NCBI GenBank assembly: GCA_030655535.1
Contig: JAURVK010000074.1
Span: 1-51,514 of the forward strand
Length of the DNA stretch: 51,514 nt
Reading direction: 5' to 3'
From: Methylobacter sp.
GTDB lineage: Bacteria > Pseudomonadota > Gammaproteobacteria > Methylococcales > Methylomonadaceae
Numbering within the stretch: position 1 is the stretch's first letter; each line of letters begins with the position of its first letter. Position numbers and translations under genes: made by a program. Positions 18,066 to 26,905 of the stretch are shown piece by piece. A model generated the notes under the pieces. The model had not been told where the DNA came from and did not search any database. It saw only the letters and a list, made by a program, of their open reading frames with translations.

Positions 18066-18619
18066 AACAGCTGGTTTTTTTGCTGGAAGAAGAATCGATG
18101 AAAGCATTGCTGGATATTTTATTACCGCAAATTTTACCGCCTGATGTTATATTTCTCTGTATTCCCCATGAAGGCAAACAAGATCTTGAGAAATCAATAC
18201 CGATCAAATTACGTGCATGGCAAACACCTGGGACATCTTTTGTTGTTGTTCGTGATAAAGACCATGCCGATTGTCTTGACCTCAAAAAACGCTTAGTAAA
18301 ATTATGCGAGCAGGCGGGTCGTAGCGATAGCTTGGTGCGCATCGCTTGTCATGAATTGGAATCTTGGTTTTTGGGTGATTTAGCGGCTGTTGAAAAAGCT
18401 TTCAATATCAAAAAACTGACCGCACAACAGCAAAGTAGAAAATATAGAGATCCTGATAAATTAGCCAATGCGTCTGAAGAGCTGGAAAAGTTAGTCAAAG
18501 GCTATCGTAAAGTGAGTGGAGCTAAGAAGATTGCTGCTTTTATGGCTATTGATCAAAATTATTCCCATAGCTTTAATTGTTTTATTAGTGGTGTTAACGG
18601 TTTGCTTGGAACTGGTTAA
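18062..18619 (+). CDS. DUF4276-like protein, probable Toprim-type effector
   Basis: A 185-residue partner of the preceding ATPase. Seen: an acidic cluster near the N-terminus (LLEEESMKAL, residues 7-16), HEGKQDLEK, a DxD at residues 65-67 (VVVRDKDHADC), and ACHELESWFLGDLAAVEKAF. The order of a glutamate, a DxD and a later acidic helix resembles a Toprim nuclease core and the DUF4276 family. Known ATPase-Toprim pairs such as PARIS (AriA/AriB) and OLD-type systems defend against phage. I infer a similar role; nuclease activity is not shown by the sequence alone. It is followed 57 bases later by lysS. Confidence 0.75.
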   Translation: MKQLVFLLEEESMKALLDILLPQILPPDVIFLCIPHEGKQDLEKSIPIKLRAWQTPGTSFVVVRDKDHADCLDLKKRLVKLCEQAGRSDSLVRIACHELESWFLGDLAAVEKAFNIKKLTAQQQSRKYRDPDKLANASEELEKLVKGYRKVSGAKKIAAFMAIDQNYSHSFNCFISGVNGLLGTG

Positions 18620-18676
18620 CTGCACCTTGATAACCTAAATTATGTATCATCTTTTAAATTTAAATTATTAAAACCC

Positions 18677-20176
18677 ATGTCTGAAATTCAACAAGACGAA
18701 CAAGAACAAATCAAACAACGCCGCAGCAAATTAAACGAGTTGCGCGAAAACGGCGGCATTGCTTTCCCTACCGATTTTCGCCGCAATGTGGTTGCAGGCG
18801 AGCTGCTGGCCGAGTACGGCGAAAAAACCAAGGAAGAGCTCGAAGCCGAGCCGATTCGGGTAAAACTGGCCGGGCGCATGATGACGCGTCGGGTGATGGG
18901 TAAAGCCAGTTTTGCGCATATTCAGGATATGTCCGGCCAAATGCAGCTTTATGTGACCCGCGATGCGCTGCCCGAAAGCTTTTACAACGAGCAGTTCAAA
19001 AAATGGGATATAGGCGACATCGTCGGCGCTGAAGGCGTATTGTTTGTTACCCAGACCGGCGAACTGAGCGTCAAGGTCGACGATATACGCCTGTTGACCA
19101 AGGCCTTGCGGCCATTGCCGGAAAAATTCCATGGCATTGCCGATCAGGAAATCAAATACCGCCAGCGTTATTTGGATTTGATCATGAGCGAAAGTTCGCG
19201 CAATACCTTTTTGATCCGTTCCAAGGTGGTCGCCTATATCCGCCAATTCCTGATCGATCGCGATTTTCTGGAAGTTGAAACGCCGATGATGCAAATGATC
19301 CCAGGCGGAGCAACGGCGCGTCCTTTTACCACCTTTCATAACGCGCTGGACATGGAACTGTATCTGCGTATCGCACCGGAATTGTATTTAAAGCGTCTGG
19401 TCGTCGGCGGTTTCGAACGGGTATTTGAAATCAACCGCAACTTCCGTAATGAAGGTTTATCGACCCGTCACAATCCCGAATTCACCATGTTGGAGTTTTA
19501 TCAGGCTTACGCCGAATATGACGATTTGATGGATTTGACTGAAGCCATGTTGCGCGGCATTGCGGTTGAAGTGTTGGGGCAAACCGAGATTACCTATCAA
19601 GGCGAACAATACGATTTCGGCAAGCCGTTCGACCGGATGACTGTGGTCGAGTCGATATTGCATTTTAACCCCGAGTTAACGGCGGACAATATCGCCACCC
19701 GTGAAGCGGCCGTTGAAGTCGCCAAAAATCTGCATATTCCGCTCAAAGACGGTTACGGTTTGGGCAAAATTCAGATCGAGATATTTGAGAAAACCGTGGA
19801 AAGCCGGTTGATGAATCCGACTTTTATCACCGCTTATCCGGTTGAAGTCTCGCCCTTGGCTAGGCGCAATGACGATAACCCGCATGTCACCGATCGCTTC
19901 GAATTCTTTGTCGGCGGCAGGGAAATCGCCAACGGCTTTACCGAGCTGAACGATGCCGAAGATCAGGCCGCGCGTTTCCAAAAACAGGTCGAAGAAAAAG
20001 AAGCCGGTGATATTGAAGCCATGCATTTCGATGCCGATTATATCGTTGCGCTGGAACACGGGATGCCGCCGACGGCAGGCGAGGGCATCGGTATCGACCG
20101 ATTGGTGATGCTGTTTGCCGATGCGCCGTCAATACGCGATGTGTTGCTGTTTCCGCATATGAGACCGAAGGGTTAA
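18677..20176 (+). CDS. lysS: lysyl-tRNA synthetase, class II
   Basis: Charges tRNA-Lys. Seen: an N-terminal OB-fold anticodon-binding domain ([18 protein letters not shown]...), class II motif 1 with [10 protein letters not shown], motif 2 with [11 protein letters not shown] and [17 protein letters not shown], and motif 3 with [12 protein letters not shown]. Length 499 aa is typical. ATG 18677 begins the conserved N-terminus. It is normally close to prfB; here the cassette of two genes lies between them. Confidence 0.97.
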   Translation: MSEIQQDEQEQIKQRRSKLNELRENGGIAFPTDFRRNVVAGELLAEYGEKTKEELEAEPIRVKLAGRMMTRRVMGKASFAHIQDMSGQMQLYVTRDALPESFYNEQFKKWDIGDIVGAEGVLFVTQTGELSVKVDDIRLLTKALRPLPEKFHGIADQEIKYRQRYLDLIMSESSRNTFLIRSKVVAYIRQFLIDRDFLEVETPMMQMIPGGATARPFTTFHNALDMELYLRIAPELYLKRLVVGGFERVFEINRNFRNEGLSTRHNPEFTMLEFYQAYAEYDDLMDLTEAMLRGIAVEVLGQTEITYQGEQYDFGKPFDRMTVVESILHFNPELTADNIATREAAVEVAKNLHIPLKDGYGLGKIQIEIFEKTVESRLMNPTFITAYPVEVSPLARRNDDNPHVTDRFEFFVGGREIANGFTELNDAEDQAARFQKQVEEKEAGDIEAMHFDADYIVALEHGMPPTAGEGIGIDRLVMLFADAPSIRDVLLFPHMRPKG

Positions 20177-20211
20177 GGAAGCAGGCTATTCTGGATTGTG
20201 GTAGCGACGCC

Positions 20212-20262
20212 TGTGGGAGCGACGCCCTCGTCGCGATTAAAAGCGTGGGCGTCGCTCCCACA
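20212..20262. repeat. REP-like palindrome TGTGGGAGCGACGCCC...GGGCGTCGCTCCCACA
   Basis: Two perfectly complementary 16-base arms (20212-20227 and 20247-20262) around a CTCGTCGCGATTAAAAGCGT-type loop. Located between convergent lysS and gloB, so it may serve as a transcription-end structure. Similar GTGGGAGCGACGCC units are common dispersed repeats in several gammaproteobacteria. Confidence 0.8.
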
Positions 20263-20266
20263 ATAG

Positions 20267-21031
20267 TTAAAATGTGTCTTTCAACCGCCTGATTTCCGCA
20301 AAAACTTCCACCGGCTTTTTGTTCACCCTCTTAATGGTTTCCTGCAACGCCAAACTGTCTTCCCTGAAAAACGGGTTAGTCGCCAACTCCTGCTCTATCG
20401 TCGACGGCACAGTCGGCAAATGATTTGCCCTCAGTTGATTGATAACATCCATTCTTTGCTGTAACTGCCGATTATCGGGTTCTACGGTTAAAGCAAACCG
20501 GCCATTGACTTGTGTGTATTCATGAGCGCAATAGATTCGAGTCGATGCGGGCAATGCCTTCAATTTCTGCAACGAATGCCACATCTGTTCGGCAGTGCCT
20601 TCAAACAACCGGCCGCAGCCCATTACAAATAACGTGTCCCCGCAAAACAGCGTGTTGTCGCCTGCAAAATAATAAACCACATGGCCGCTGGTGTGGCCGG
20701 GAGTCGAGATGACTCTGGCCGAATGTTTGCCGAGCGTTATCACATCGCCGTCAACAACGCCGCGATCAATGCCGGGAATCCGATTTTGATCCGAAAGGGG
20801 CGCAATAATGGTGCAGCCGGTTTTTTGTTTCAGCGCCAGATTGCCGCCGACATGATCCGAATGGTGATGGGTATTCAGGATAGTGGTTAGCCGCCAGCCC
20901 TTTTGCTCCAGAACATCCAGAACCGGTTGGGCAACAGCGGGGTCGATAGCCGCTGTCTCGCCTGAGACGGGATCGTGCAGCAGATAAATGTAATTATCGT
21001 TTAAGGTGGGGAGTTGCAAGATGGTCAGCAT
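20267..21031 (-). CDS. gloB: hydroxyacylglutathione hydrolase (glyoxalase II)
   Basis: Hydrolyses S-lactoylglutathione to lactate, the second step of methylglyoxal detoxification. Seen: the metallo-beta-lactamase metal motif THHHSDHVGGN, TPGHTSGHVVYY, FCGDTLFVMGCGRLFEGT, the AHEYT histidine, and a C-terminal glutathione-binding region (NPFFRED). Length 254 aa is normal. It starts at ATG 21031; the DUF2845 gene lies upstream on the same strand, with 101 bases between. Confidence 0.93.
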   Translation of the reverse strand: MLTILQLPTLNDNYIYLLHDPVSGETAAIDPAVAQPVLDVLEQKGWRLTTILNTHHHSDHVGGNLALKQKTGCTIIAPLSDQNRIPGIDRGVVDGDVITLGKHSARVISTPGHTSGHVVYYFAGDNTLFCGDTLFVMGCGRLFEGTAEQMWHSLQKLKALPASTRIYCAHEYTQVNGRFALTVEPDNRQLQQRMDVINQLRANHLPTVPSTIEQELATNPFFREDSLALQETIKRVNKKPVEVFAEIRRLKDTF

Positions 21032-21132
21032 GTTTTTAAGTCCTCACGATATGGGTGGTCTTGAGCGCTAAACAGCATGAGTATGTCGAAGGCTATTTTT
21101 AGCATTTTGTGGATAGGCGGCAAGAAATCGTT

Positions 21133-21462
21133 TTAATGTCCTTTTCCTAAGCTTCTGATTTCTTTTAATTTGCCATTTTCGAAACGAAGATAATACTGTA
21201 AACGGGAAGAGCCGAAATTGTACAGCCACTCTTCTATCTGGATCTCTTCATATTCATGAATATCAAGGGTTCTGCGCGGATGATGTAGCGTACTACCCAC
21301 TATTTTAGTCCGATATCCAATGGATTCCGGCTTACCGCACTGAGCAATTATATCGCCTTTATGATCACCCAATATAATCAGATTGTGTCCGCATCGTATC
21401 GCCGATAGAGCATTGAAAGAGCATAAACTCAGAACCAAGACCCATGTAGCGCTATTTTTCAT
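21133..21462 (-). CDS. DUF2845 family secreted protein
   Basis: A 109-residue protein with a signal peptide (VLVLSLCSFNALS|A) and the DUF2845 pattern: an RCG near the mature N-terminus, GDHKGDIIAQCGKPES and a C-terminal WLYNFG...YYLRFENGKLKEI. Function is unknown. Two cysteines could form a disulfide in the periplasm. It is divergent from the secreted protein at 21866. Confidence 0.75.
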   Translation of the reverse strand: MKNSATWVLVLSLCSFNALSAIRCGHNLIILGDHKGDIIAQCGKPESIGYRTKIVGSTLHHPRRTLDIHEYEEIQIEEWLYNFGSSRLQYYLRFENGKLKEIRSLGKGH

Positions 21463-21696
21463 TTACATAAACCTTTATCAAAAATGTCAGTATGAATTTT
21501 GATGAAACCATAGATACTTCATATTACTCGCTGATTCTATTAACGAAAATTGAATCTCAGCGCATTGCCCGGTCAATAAGAACAGAACAAATGCGACATC
21601 CATCACATAATTCAATTCGTTAAGCGGCCATTAAGATTAAATCGAATAATATAGTCTAAAGTTTGTCACGGGATAATTATAGGAAATTGATTTCAT

Positions 21697-21731
21697 TGCC
21701 GGATTCAGCAACTAACTCCGGCACTTTTGTT
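21697..21731 (+). terminator. possible terminator-like hairpin in the 21463-21865 gap
   Basis: TGCCGGA (21697-21703) pairs with TCCGGCA (21717-21723), followed by CTTTTGTT. It points rightward and lies in a 403-base gap between divergent genes, so it would end a short untranslated transcript or attenuate the secreted-protein mRNA. The rest of this gap is AT-rich leader with nothing else I can name. Confidence 0.35.
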
Positions 21732-21865
21732 GGTAACCAGCTGATTTTCGTCATGTACAGAGATTCGCCCTATTAATTATTATTGAATACACTTGGAGGT
21801 AATAGAGTTTAAAACTAAGTTAAGTAAATAAAATAAACTATCACAAAAATATATAGGTAAATTAA

Positions 21866-22366
21866 ATGAACAAAATAATTCTATTTTTTGCAGCACTATT
21901 GATTTCAACTGTAGCTTTTGCCGAAGACAACGACAACGACAAAGGCAAAGGCAAAGGCAAAGATTGCGATAACGGTTCTTTGACAGGACGATACGCTTAT
22001 GAAGTGAGTGGGGTCAATTCATTTCCCCTTCCTGAAGGTCTTGTTACTCGGAGTACTCATGTGGTCGGTCAAGTATCGTTTAACGGAGAAGGGCAGGCCG
22101 ATTTCATTGGATTTGGATCTGCCGCTGGGCAGGTTGTAGAAAAGACCGGTACGGGAACCTATGTAGTAAATCCGGATTGTACCGTTCAAGGTACGATGAA
22201 TTGGGAAGGCCCCGGCCAATTGACGTCAACATTTAATATTATGCTGGATCAAATGGATAGCAATCCAAAAACCAACAAAGCGTATCACGCATATGTGTTG
22301 GCTACAGATAACACAGGTTCTTCAGCATCAGGTTCGATCACTAGAATGGAACGATTTCCTAAATAG
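21866..22366 (+). CDS. small secreted protein, family not recognised
   Basis: A 166-residue protein with a clear signal peptide (ILFFAALLISTVAFA), then an acidic/basic low-complexity stretch (DNDNDKGKGKGKD, encoded by repeated AAAGGC), then a beta-rich domain with SLTGRYAYEVSG, GQVSFNGEGQADF, GTGTYVVNPDCTVQG. Two cysteines probably pair. The pattern suggests a small extracellular or periplasmic beta-barrel-like domain, but I do not recognise a named family and give no function. It is preceded by a 400-base AT-rich leader and followed, 150 bases on, by a strong terminator. Confidence 0.75.
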   Translation: MNKIILFFAALLISTVAFAEDNDNDKGKGKGKDCDNGSLTGRYAYEVSGVNSFPLPEGLVTRSTHVVGQVSFNGEGQADFIGFGSAAGQVVEKTGTGTYVVNPDCTVQGTMNWEGPGQLTSTFNIMLDQMDSNPKTNKAYHAYVLATDNTGSSASGSITRMERFPK

Positions 22367-22437
22367 TTCGATAAATAACGCGAAGCCTTAGGAGTTGTGG
22401 CATAACATAATACAGCATTCTGTCGTAAAGTTACTCT

Positions 22438-22552
22438 GTAACTAAATCCTGCGATGTGAACTGTAGGACTGATTCGCCGTGAGGCAATCAGCCGCCACAA
22501 ACGGAGCGATAAAAAAACCCCTGTTCGGATTTTTCCAGGCAGGGGCTTTTTT
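22438..22552 (+). ncRNA. possible structured RNA or 3' UTR ending in a terminator
   Basis: A hairpin CTGATT-C-GCC-GTGA-GGC-AATCAG (22470s) with a GNRA-type tetraloop, a smaller CCG/CGG stem, and then the terminator at 22511. These are the parts of a short stable RNA, but no promoter or known RNA family was recognised, so it may simply be the 3' UTR of the secreted-protein mRNA. Confidence 0.3.
22511..22552. terminator. bidirectional Rho-independent terminator
   Basis: AAAAAAA, CCCCTG (22518-22523), a 16-base loop, CAGGGG (22540-22545), C, TTTTTT. The A-run on the left and T-run on the right serve both the rightward secreted-protein gene and the leftward dxs operon. Confidence 0.85.
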
Positions 22553-22581
22553 ATGTCTGATTGTTTGCTGATTGGCGGTTT

Positions 22582-22605
22582 CTACCTCCTGCATCCGTGC
22601 AGTCG
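22582..22605. repeat. 24-bp CTACCTCCTGCATCCGTGCAGTCG unit (intergenic copy)
   Basis: Matches units found inside rpoS (39785-39808) and nlpD (40582-40706). The centre can pair as TGCA/TGCA. This copy lies between the terminator and dxs. The remainder of the 22606-22749 gap holds nothing recognisable. Confidence 0.7.
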
Positions 22606-22749
22606 TGTCGCGATTATCCTACGCTTATATCGATGTCGTGACTTAGATCATGCCATGAAAAAATAGAGAATTGGGCGGGACGGGTTTTAATGCGGCTTAA
22701 CAAAACCCGGCCGGGCGCCCTTTGCTAGGAACGTTACACTATAATGTTT

Positions 22750-24612
22750 CTAGGCACAAAACTTTTCAATCTTGGCAAAAATGCCCTGTATATCCAGGCC
22801 GCATAGCGACAGCAATTCCTCTCTAGTACCTTGCTCGACAAAGCTGTCCGGCAGTCCGATATTCAGCACCGGCATCAGGATTTGTTGCGCCTGCAGGAAG
22901 TCGTTGACGGCACTGCCTGCACCGCCGGCGAGTACATTTTCTTCGACGGTGATCAGCACATCGTGGCTCTTGGCTAACTCAAGTATCAGTTCGGCATCGA
23001 TAGGTTTGACAAAACGCATGTTAACTACGGTTGCGTCCAGTTGTTTGCCCACTTCCAGTGCCGGGGTTACCATGCTGCCCCAGGCCAGAATGGCAATGCG
23101 GCTGCCTTGATGACGAACGTCGGCTTTACCTAACGGCAATGCGGTCATGGTCTTGTTGACCGCAACGCCGGGGCCTTTACCGCGCGGATAACGTACGGAT
23201 GCGGGGCCTTCGTGCATAAAACCGGTATAAAGCATTTGCCTGCATTCGTTTTCGTCGGCAGGGGCCATAACCAGCATATTGGGGATGCAACGCATATAGC
23301 TGTAATCGAAACTGCCGGCATGGGTCGGGCCATCGGGGCCTACAAGACCTGCGCGATCCAACGCAAACAACACATCGAGATTCTGGATGGCGACATCATG
23401 AATCATCTGGTCGTAAGCTCGTTGCAAGAACGTCGAATAAATCGCCACTACGGGTTTTGCGCCCTGGCAAGCCTGTCCTGCGGCCAGCGTTACCGCATGT
23501 TGTTCGGCAATGGCAACATCGAAATAACGCTTTGGATAGCACTGTGAAAACTTGACTAATCCAGAGCCTTCGCGCATGGCGGGCGTAATGCCCAATAAGC
23601 GCTCGTCTTGTGCCGCCATATCGCAGAGCCAGTCGCCGAATACTTCGGTATAAGTCGGATGCGGGGAGGGTGTCGATTTAGGCAGGCAATCTTTGCTGGG
23701 ATCGAAAGCCGGTACGCCGTGATAAGCCAACGGATCTTTTTCTGCCGGCGCGTAACCTTTGCCTTTTTGAGTGACGATATGCAAGAAACGCGGTCCGGTA
23801 ATATGTTTCAGGTTTTCAAGCGTCGACACCAGCATGTCCATGTCATGCCCGTCTATCGGGCCGATATAGTTAAAGCCGAGCTCTTCAAACAAGGTGCCGG
23901 GTACAACCATGCCTTTCATGTGTTCTTCGGTGCGTCGTGCCAGTTCCCAGACGCTGGGCATGCTGCTCAAGGCTTTTTTGCTGTTTTCGCGCATTGAAGA
24001 ATAAAATTTGCTGGACAAGATCTTGGTCAGGTAATTATTCATCGCGCCGACCGGCGGCGAGATCGACATATCGTTATCGTTCAGAATCACCAGCAGATTG
24101 GCATCCAGAGCGCCCGCATGATTCATTGCTTCAAAAGCCATGCCGCCGGTAATGCTGCCGTCGCCGATAATCGCGATCATTTTCTTGTCTTCGCCTTTTA
24201 ATTCCGAGGCAATCGCCATGCCTAAAGCCGCGCTGATGGAGGTGCTGGAATGACCGACGCCGAACGCATCGTATTCGCTCTCTGCCCGGTTGGGGAACGC
24301 CGATACCCCGTCCTTGGTGCGAATGGTGGTCATCCGGTCTTTGCGTCCGGTCAGAATCTTGTGCGGATAAGCCTGATGACCGACATCCCAAACCAGCTGG
24401 TCGGATGGCGTGTCGAACACGTAATGCAAGGCTATCGTTAACTCAACCGTACCTAAGCCTGCGGAAAAGTGACCGCCGGAAATGCTCACGGTATGGGTTA
24501 AAAAATCGCGCAGTTCTTTTGCTAAAGGTTTAAGCTGGCTTTTCGACAGCTTGCGCACATCGGCCGGGATGTTGATGTCTTTGAGCAGTGGGTAGTTATG
24601 TATTGTATTCAT
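22750..24612 (-). CDS. dxs: 1-deoxy-D-xylulose-5-phosphate synthase
   Basis: First enzyme of the MEP isoprenoid pathway, joining pyruvate and glyceraldehyde-3-phosphate with thiamine diphosphate. Seen: [20 protein letters not shown], the ThDP/Mg motif [18 protein letters not shown]...[26 protein letters not shown] and the transketolase C-terminal region. Two starts are possible; ATG 24612 gives 620 residues and begins one base after the copD stop, while GTG 24630 would overlap copD. No Shine-Dalgarno stands out. It is last in a run that starts with squalene synthase, so isoprenoid precursor supply may be co-expressed with hopanoid synthesis. Confidence 0.95.
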   Translation of the reverse strand: MNTIHNYPLLKDINIPADVRKLSKSQLKPLAKELRDFLTHTVSISGGHFSAGLGTVELTIALHYVFDTPSDQLVWDVGHQAYPHKILTGRKDRMTTIRTKDGVSAFPNRAESEYDAFGVGHSSTSISAALGMAIASELKGEDKKMIAIIGDGSITGGMAFEAMNHAGALDANLLVILNDNDMSISPPVGAMNNYLTKILSSKFYSSMRENSKKALSSMPSVWELARRTEEHMKGMVVPGTLFEELGFNYIGPIDGHDMDMLVSTLENLKHITGPRFLHIVTQKGKGYAPAEKDPLAYHGVPAFDPSKDCLPKSTPSPHPTYTEVFGDWLCDMAAQDERLLGITPAMREGSGLVKFSQCYPKRYFDVAIAEQHAVTLAAGQACQGAKPVVAIYSTFLQRAYDQMIHDVAIQNLDVLFALDRAGLVGPDGPTHAGSFDYSYMRCIPNMLVMAPADENECRQMLYTGFMHEGPASVRYPRGKGPGVAVNKTMTALPLGKADVRHQGSRIAILAWGSMVTPALEVGKQLDATVVNMRFVKPIDAELILELAKSHDVLITVEENVLAGGAGSAVNDFLQAQQILMPVLNIGLPDSFVEQGTREELLSLCGLDIQGIFAKIEKFCA

Positions 24613-24613
24613 A

Positions 24614-26404
24614 TTAATAAAGGGGTTCACGATAAAACATCAGGATGATGCCAATCTGAAACAGGGCGGCAACAGAAATAAAACCGGCAATCTTCGCGAC
24701 TGCCAAGGATGGCGGCCGCGATTGCTTCCGGTAGTCGTCGGCATTCCCTCCATCCATGGCGGTCAGAAGTGTCGCAATCGGCAGGGAACCGATGCGACCG
24801 CCAGTTCCCGACAGGCTTGCGGCATACACACCATCCCTGGCGATATCTTTGCTTGGGTTATCCAATTTCAACTCCAGCCAGCGACCGCATGCCAGAATAA
24901 GAGAAAAAATTCCCATTGTGGTGTGGCCGACCTGGATAAGAAAAGCACTTTTGGCTTGAAAGCCTACATGTGAATGGGTCAGCAACATTAAACCGCCAAA
25001 AGCTGCCAGCAACGGAAAAACAAAAGGGAGTTTGCTGTTCGGGTTTTTGCTTATCCGGGCACTGAGTTCCATAATGCCGAGCACGAATACCAGTAAGGTC
25101 GCAATCCGGTGCTGTAACACCTCGCCGTTATTAAAAGTACTTTCCCAGAAGCCTATCGGCCCCAAGGGCCAGGTTTCTGCATCGCTACGGAAAAACAGGA
25201 AGATGCCCAGTCCGACGAAACCCAACGGCCAGTATTTGAAGTGTTCAAAGCCGGGCTTTTTTACATAAGACAGCATCGCAAAGAAGCTCATCAGCGTCAG
25301 GAAAATACCGGCAATGTTGTGGTTGTAGTTCGACCATTCGGTTGCCGCCAGGGAGGGAACTTGGCCGACAATGGCGACGCGTCCCGGCTCGCCCGCAATC
25401 AAATCCGTATGCGTTGGGGAGCTTGTTTGGGGAATTTGCGGGTTAAAGGTGTTCAGGACTTCCTGCCAACTTGCCGTCAGGTTTGGAATATCAATAGCCG
25501 GGGGCTGGGAGGCCAAGCTGGCGGCAGTAAACAACAAGGTGACCAAAACAAAGGTTTCCGCTTCAATGTAATAAGGAACGCGGTTATCTAATGCGTGATT
25601 ATTGCCGGAAAATTCGAATTCCACAACGGCGGATTTATTTAACCAGGCAAATCCCAAGGCGATGGTCATTAAGGTGACTTTTACCAGCAATAAATTGCCG
25701 TAGCCGGTACCGATCAGGCCGTTCCAGGTGTCGATGTATTGCAACGCAATAGGCAAGCCTGAGATCAGGATCATCGCAATCGAGGCTATGCCGAACGTAG
25801 AGAAACGCTTAAGCAATAAAGGCCATAATCCGGCGTCAACCTGATTATTGCTGCGTAACAGCCAAAGGTTGACCAGCTGAAAAACTCCGCCGATCCAGGC
25901 TGCTGCGGCCAGTTCATGGATGACTGTCAGCGCCATTAATAGTAATTGATTTTCAAAGCGTCCAGCGCCATGTACCAGCCAAGCGCCGGAAATAATCATC
26001 GGCAAGGCTACGATACCGGCGGTTACCCAGTGCTGTTTGGAAAATGGATTTCTGCTGAGGTATCGATAGCAGTATGTTGCTAAAAATAGAGTCAGTATCG
26101 TACGTACTATGCCGCCTACGAATTGCGTGGTTTCGGCGAATTCGGGAAACGGCGAGCGCTCAAGGACGGCGGCCATTAACCATACTTTAAGGATTATTTT
26201 GAAAAGTTGGGCGGCAGCCAGCCAAAAGCCGCCTTTGTATAAAAGAGTGATGGTTTTTTGCAGTAATAGCCCTGAGTATCCGTCTTGGTACTGCCACGGG
26301 CGTAACACAAAAAGTCCCCAGAACAGGCTGCCGATTGCTAACGAATAGCAAATCAGGTCAAACCCGCCAATCAGAGAATCGAGAAAATCAGCTATGCCGG
26401 CCAT
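24614..26404 (-). CDS. copD: CopD-family copper transport membrane protein with repeat insertion
   Basis: A 596-residue polytopic protein of the CopD type, thought to move copper across the inner membrane with CopC. Seen: many hydrophobic helices, the CopD-core region [17 protein letters not shown]...[14 protein letters not shown], and C-terminal histidine motifs LLTHSHVGF and QVGHTTMG. Between the penultimate and last helices lies a roughly 40-residue stretch ([16 protein letters not shown], then [12 protein letters not shown]) that matches repeat elements and not the family. Directly downstream of copC (9 bases). Copper uptake would suit a methanotroph (inference). Confidence 0.85.
   Translation of the reverse strand: MAGIADFLDSLIGGFDLICYSLAIGSLFWGLFVLRPWQYQDGYSGLLLQKTITLLYKGGFWLAAAQLFKIILKVWLMAAVLERSPFPEFAETTQFVGGIVRTILTLFLATYCYRYLSRNPFSKQHWVTAGIVALPMIISGAWLVHGAGRFENQLLLMALTVIHELAAAAWIGGVFQLVNLWLLRSNNQVDAGLWPLLLKRFSTFGIASIAMILISGLPIALQYIDTWNGLIGTGYGNLLLVKVTLMTIALGFAWLNKSAVVEFEFSGNNHALDNRVPYYIEAETFVLVTLLFTAASLASQPPAIDIPNLTASWQEVLNTFNPQIPQTSSPTHTDLIAGEPGRVAIVGQVPSLAATEWSNYNHNIAGIFLTLMSFFAMLSYVKKPGFEHFKYWPLGFVGLGIFLFFRSDAETWPLGPIGFWESTFNNGEVLQHRIATLLVFVLGIMELSARISKNPNSKLPFVFPLLAAFGGLMLLTHSHVGFQAKSAFLIQVGHTTMGIFSLILACGRWLELKLDNPSKDIARDGVYAASLSGTGGRIGSLPIATLLTAMDGGNADDYRKQSRPPSLAVAKIAGFISVAALFQIGIILMFYREPLY
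24737..24846 (-). repeat. tandem repeat-derived segment inside copD
   Basis: On the minus strand, one copy of the 53-bp element (24792-24844, starting ATCGCCAGGGATGGTGTGTA) is followed by a diverged copy beginning ACCGCCATGGATGGAGGGAATGCCG-like near 24767. Both stay in the copD reading frame. Compare the tandem pair in ttcA and the single copy in shc. Confidence 0.75.
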
Positions 26405-26412
26405 TGCGTGTC

Positions 26413-26769
26413 CTATTCGGAAACGGAAAAATGAATAAGGTCTTCGGTTAAATGACCGTCAGCAGCGAAGACTTTAAATCTGAGGGCATAATCGCCGGAC
26501 TCCAGCGGCGGAATCCGGACAATAACTTGGCCTTGTTTGCTGCCGTTGACGGCTGCTAATAATTGATGTTTATCGCCTTTACTGACCAGAAAAATCTGCG
26601 ACAAGCCCAGTTCTATCTGAGAATTAAACGACAGTTCGACTTTTGCCGGGCTGCCAGCATGAATAGGCGTGATTTTTAGCGAATAATCGGTTATCACCGC
26701 ATGAGCGAAGGCCCAATGTGTCTGGCACAAAGTTAAAAATAATAAACACATTGAAATGATTTTCTTCAT
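26413..26769 (-). CDS. copC: periplasmic copper-binding protein CopC
   Basis: A small cupredoxin-like copper carrier. Seen: signal peptide ending AFA|HAV, so that the mature protein starts with histidine, the typical Cu(II) amino-terminal ligand; further on, the AADGHLTED segment supplies the aspartate and histidine of the Cu(II) site. Length 118 aa fits CopC. No methionine-rich Cu(I) loop is evident, so it is likely the Cu(II)-only class (inference). It is cotranscribed with copD and lies 137 bases after hpnO. Confidence 0.9.
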   Translation of the reverse strand: MKKIISMCLLFLTLCQTHWAFAHAVITDYSLKITPIHAGSPAKVELSFNSQIELGLSQIFLVSKGDKHQLLAAVNGSKQGQVIVRIPPLESGDYALRFKVFAADGHLTEDLIHFSVSE

Positions 26770-26905
26770 TGCTTTTCCAGTTTGTAACTATTTGCAGATA
26801 CAGATATTAATAATAGAACGCTGATAATTATGATTGAATAAGGTTTTTTGAATTATCTGTGTACATATATTCATCTGCGCCATCCGCGTTCTATTTCTCT
26901 AACTT

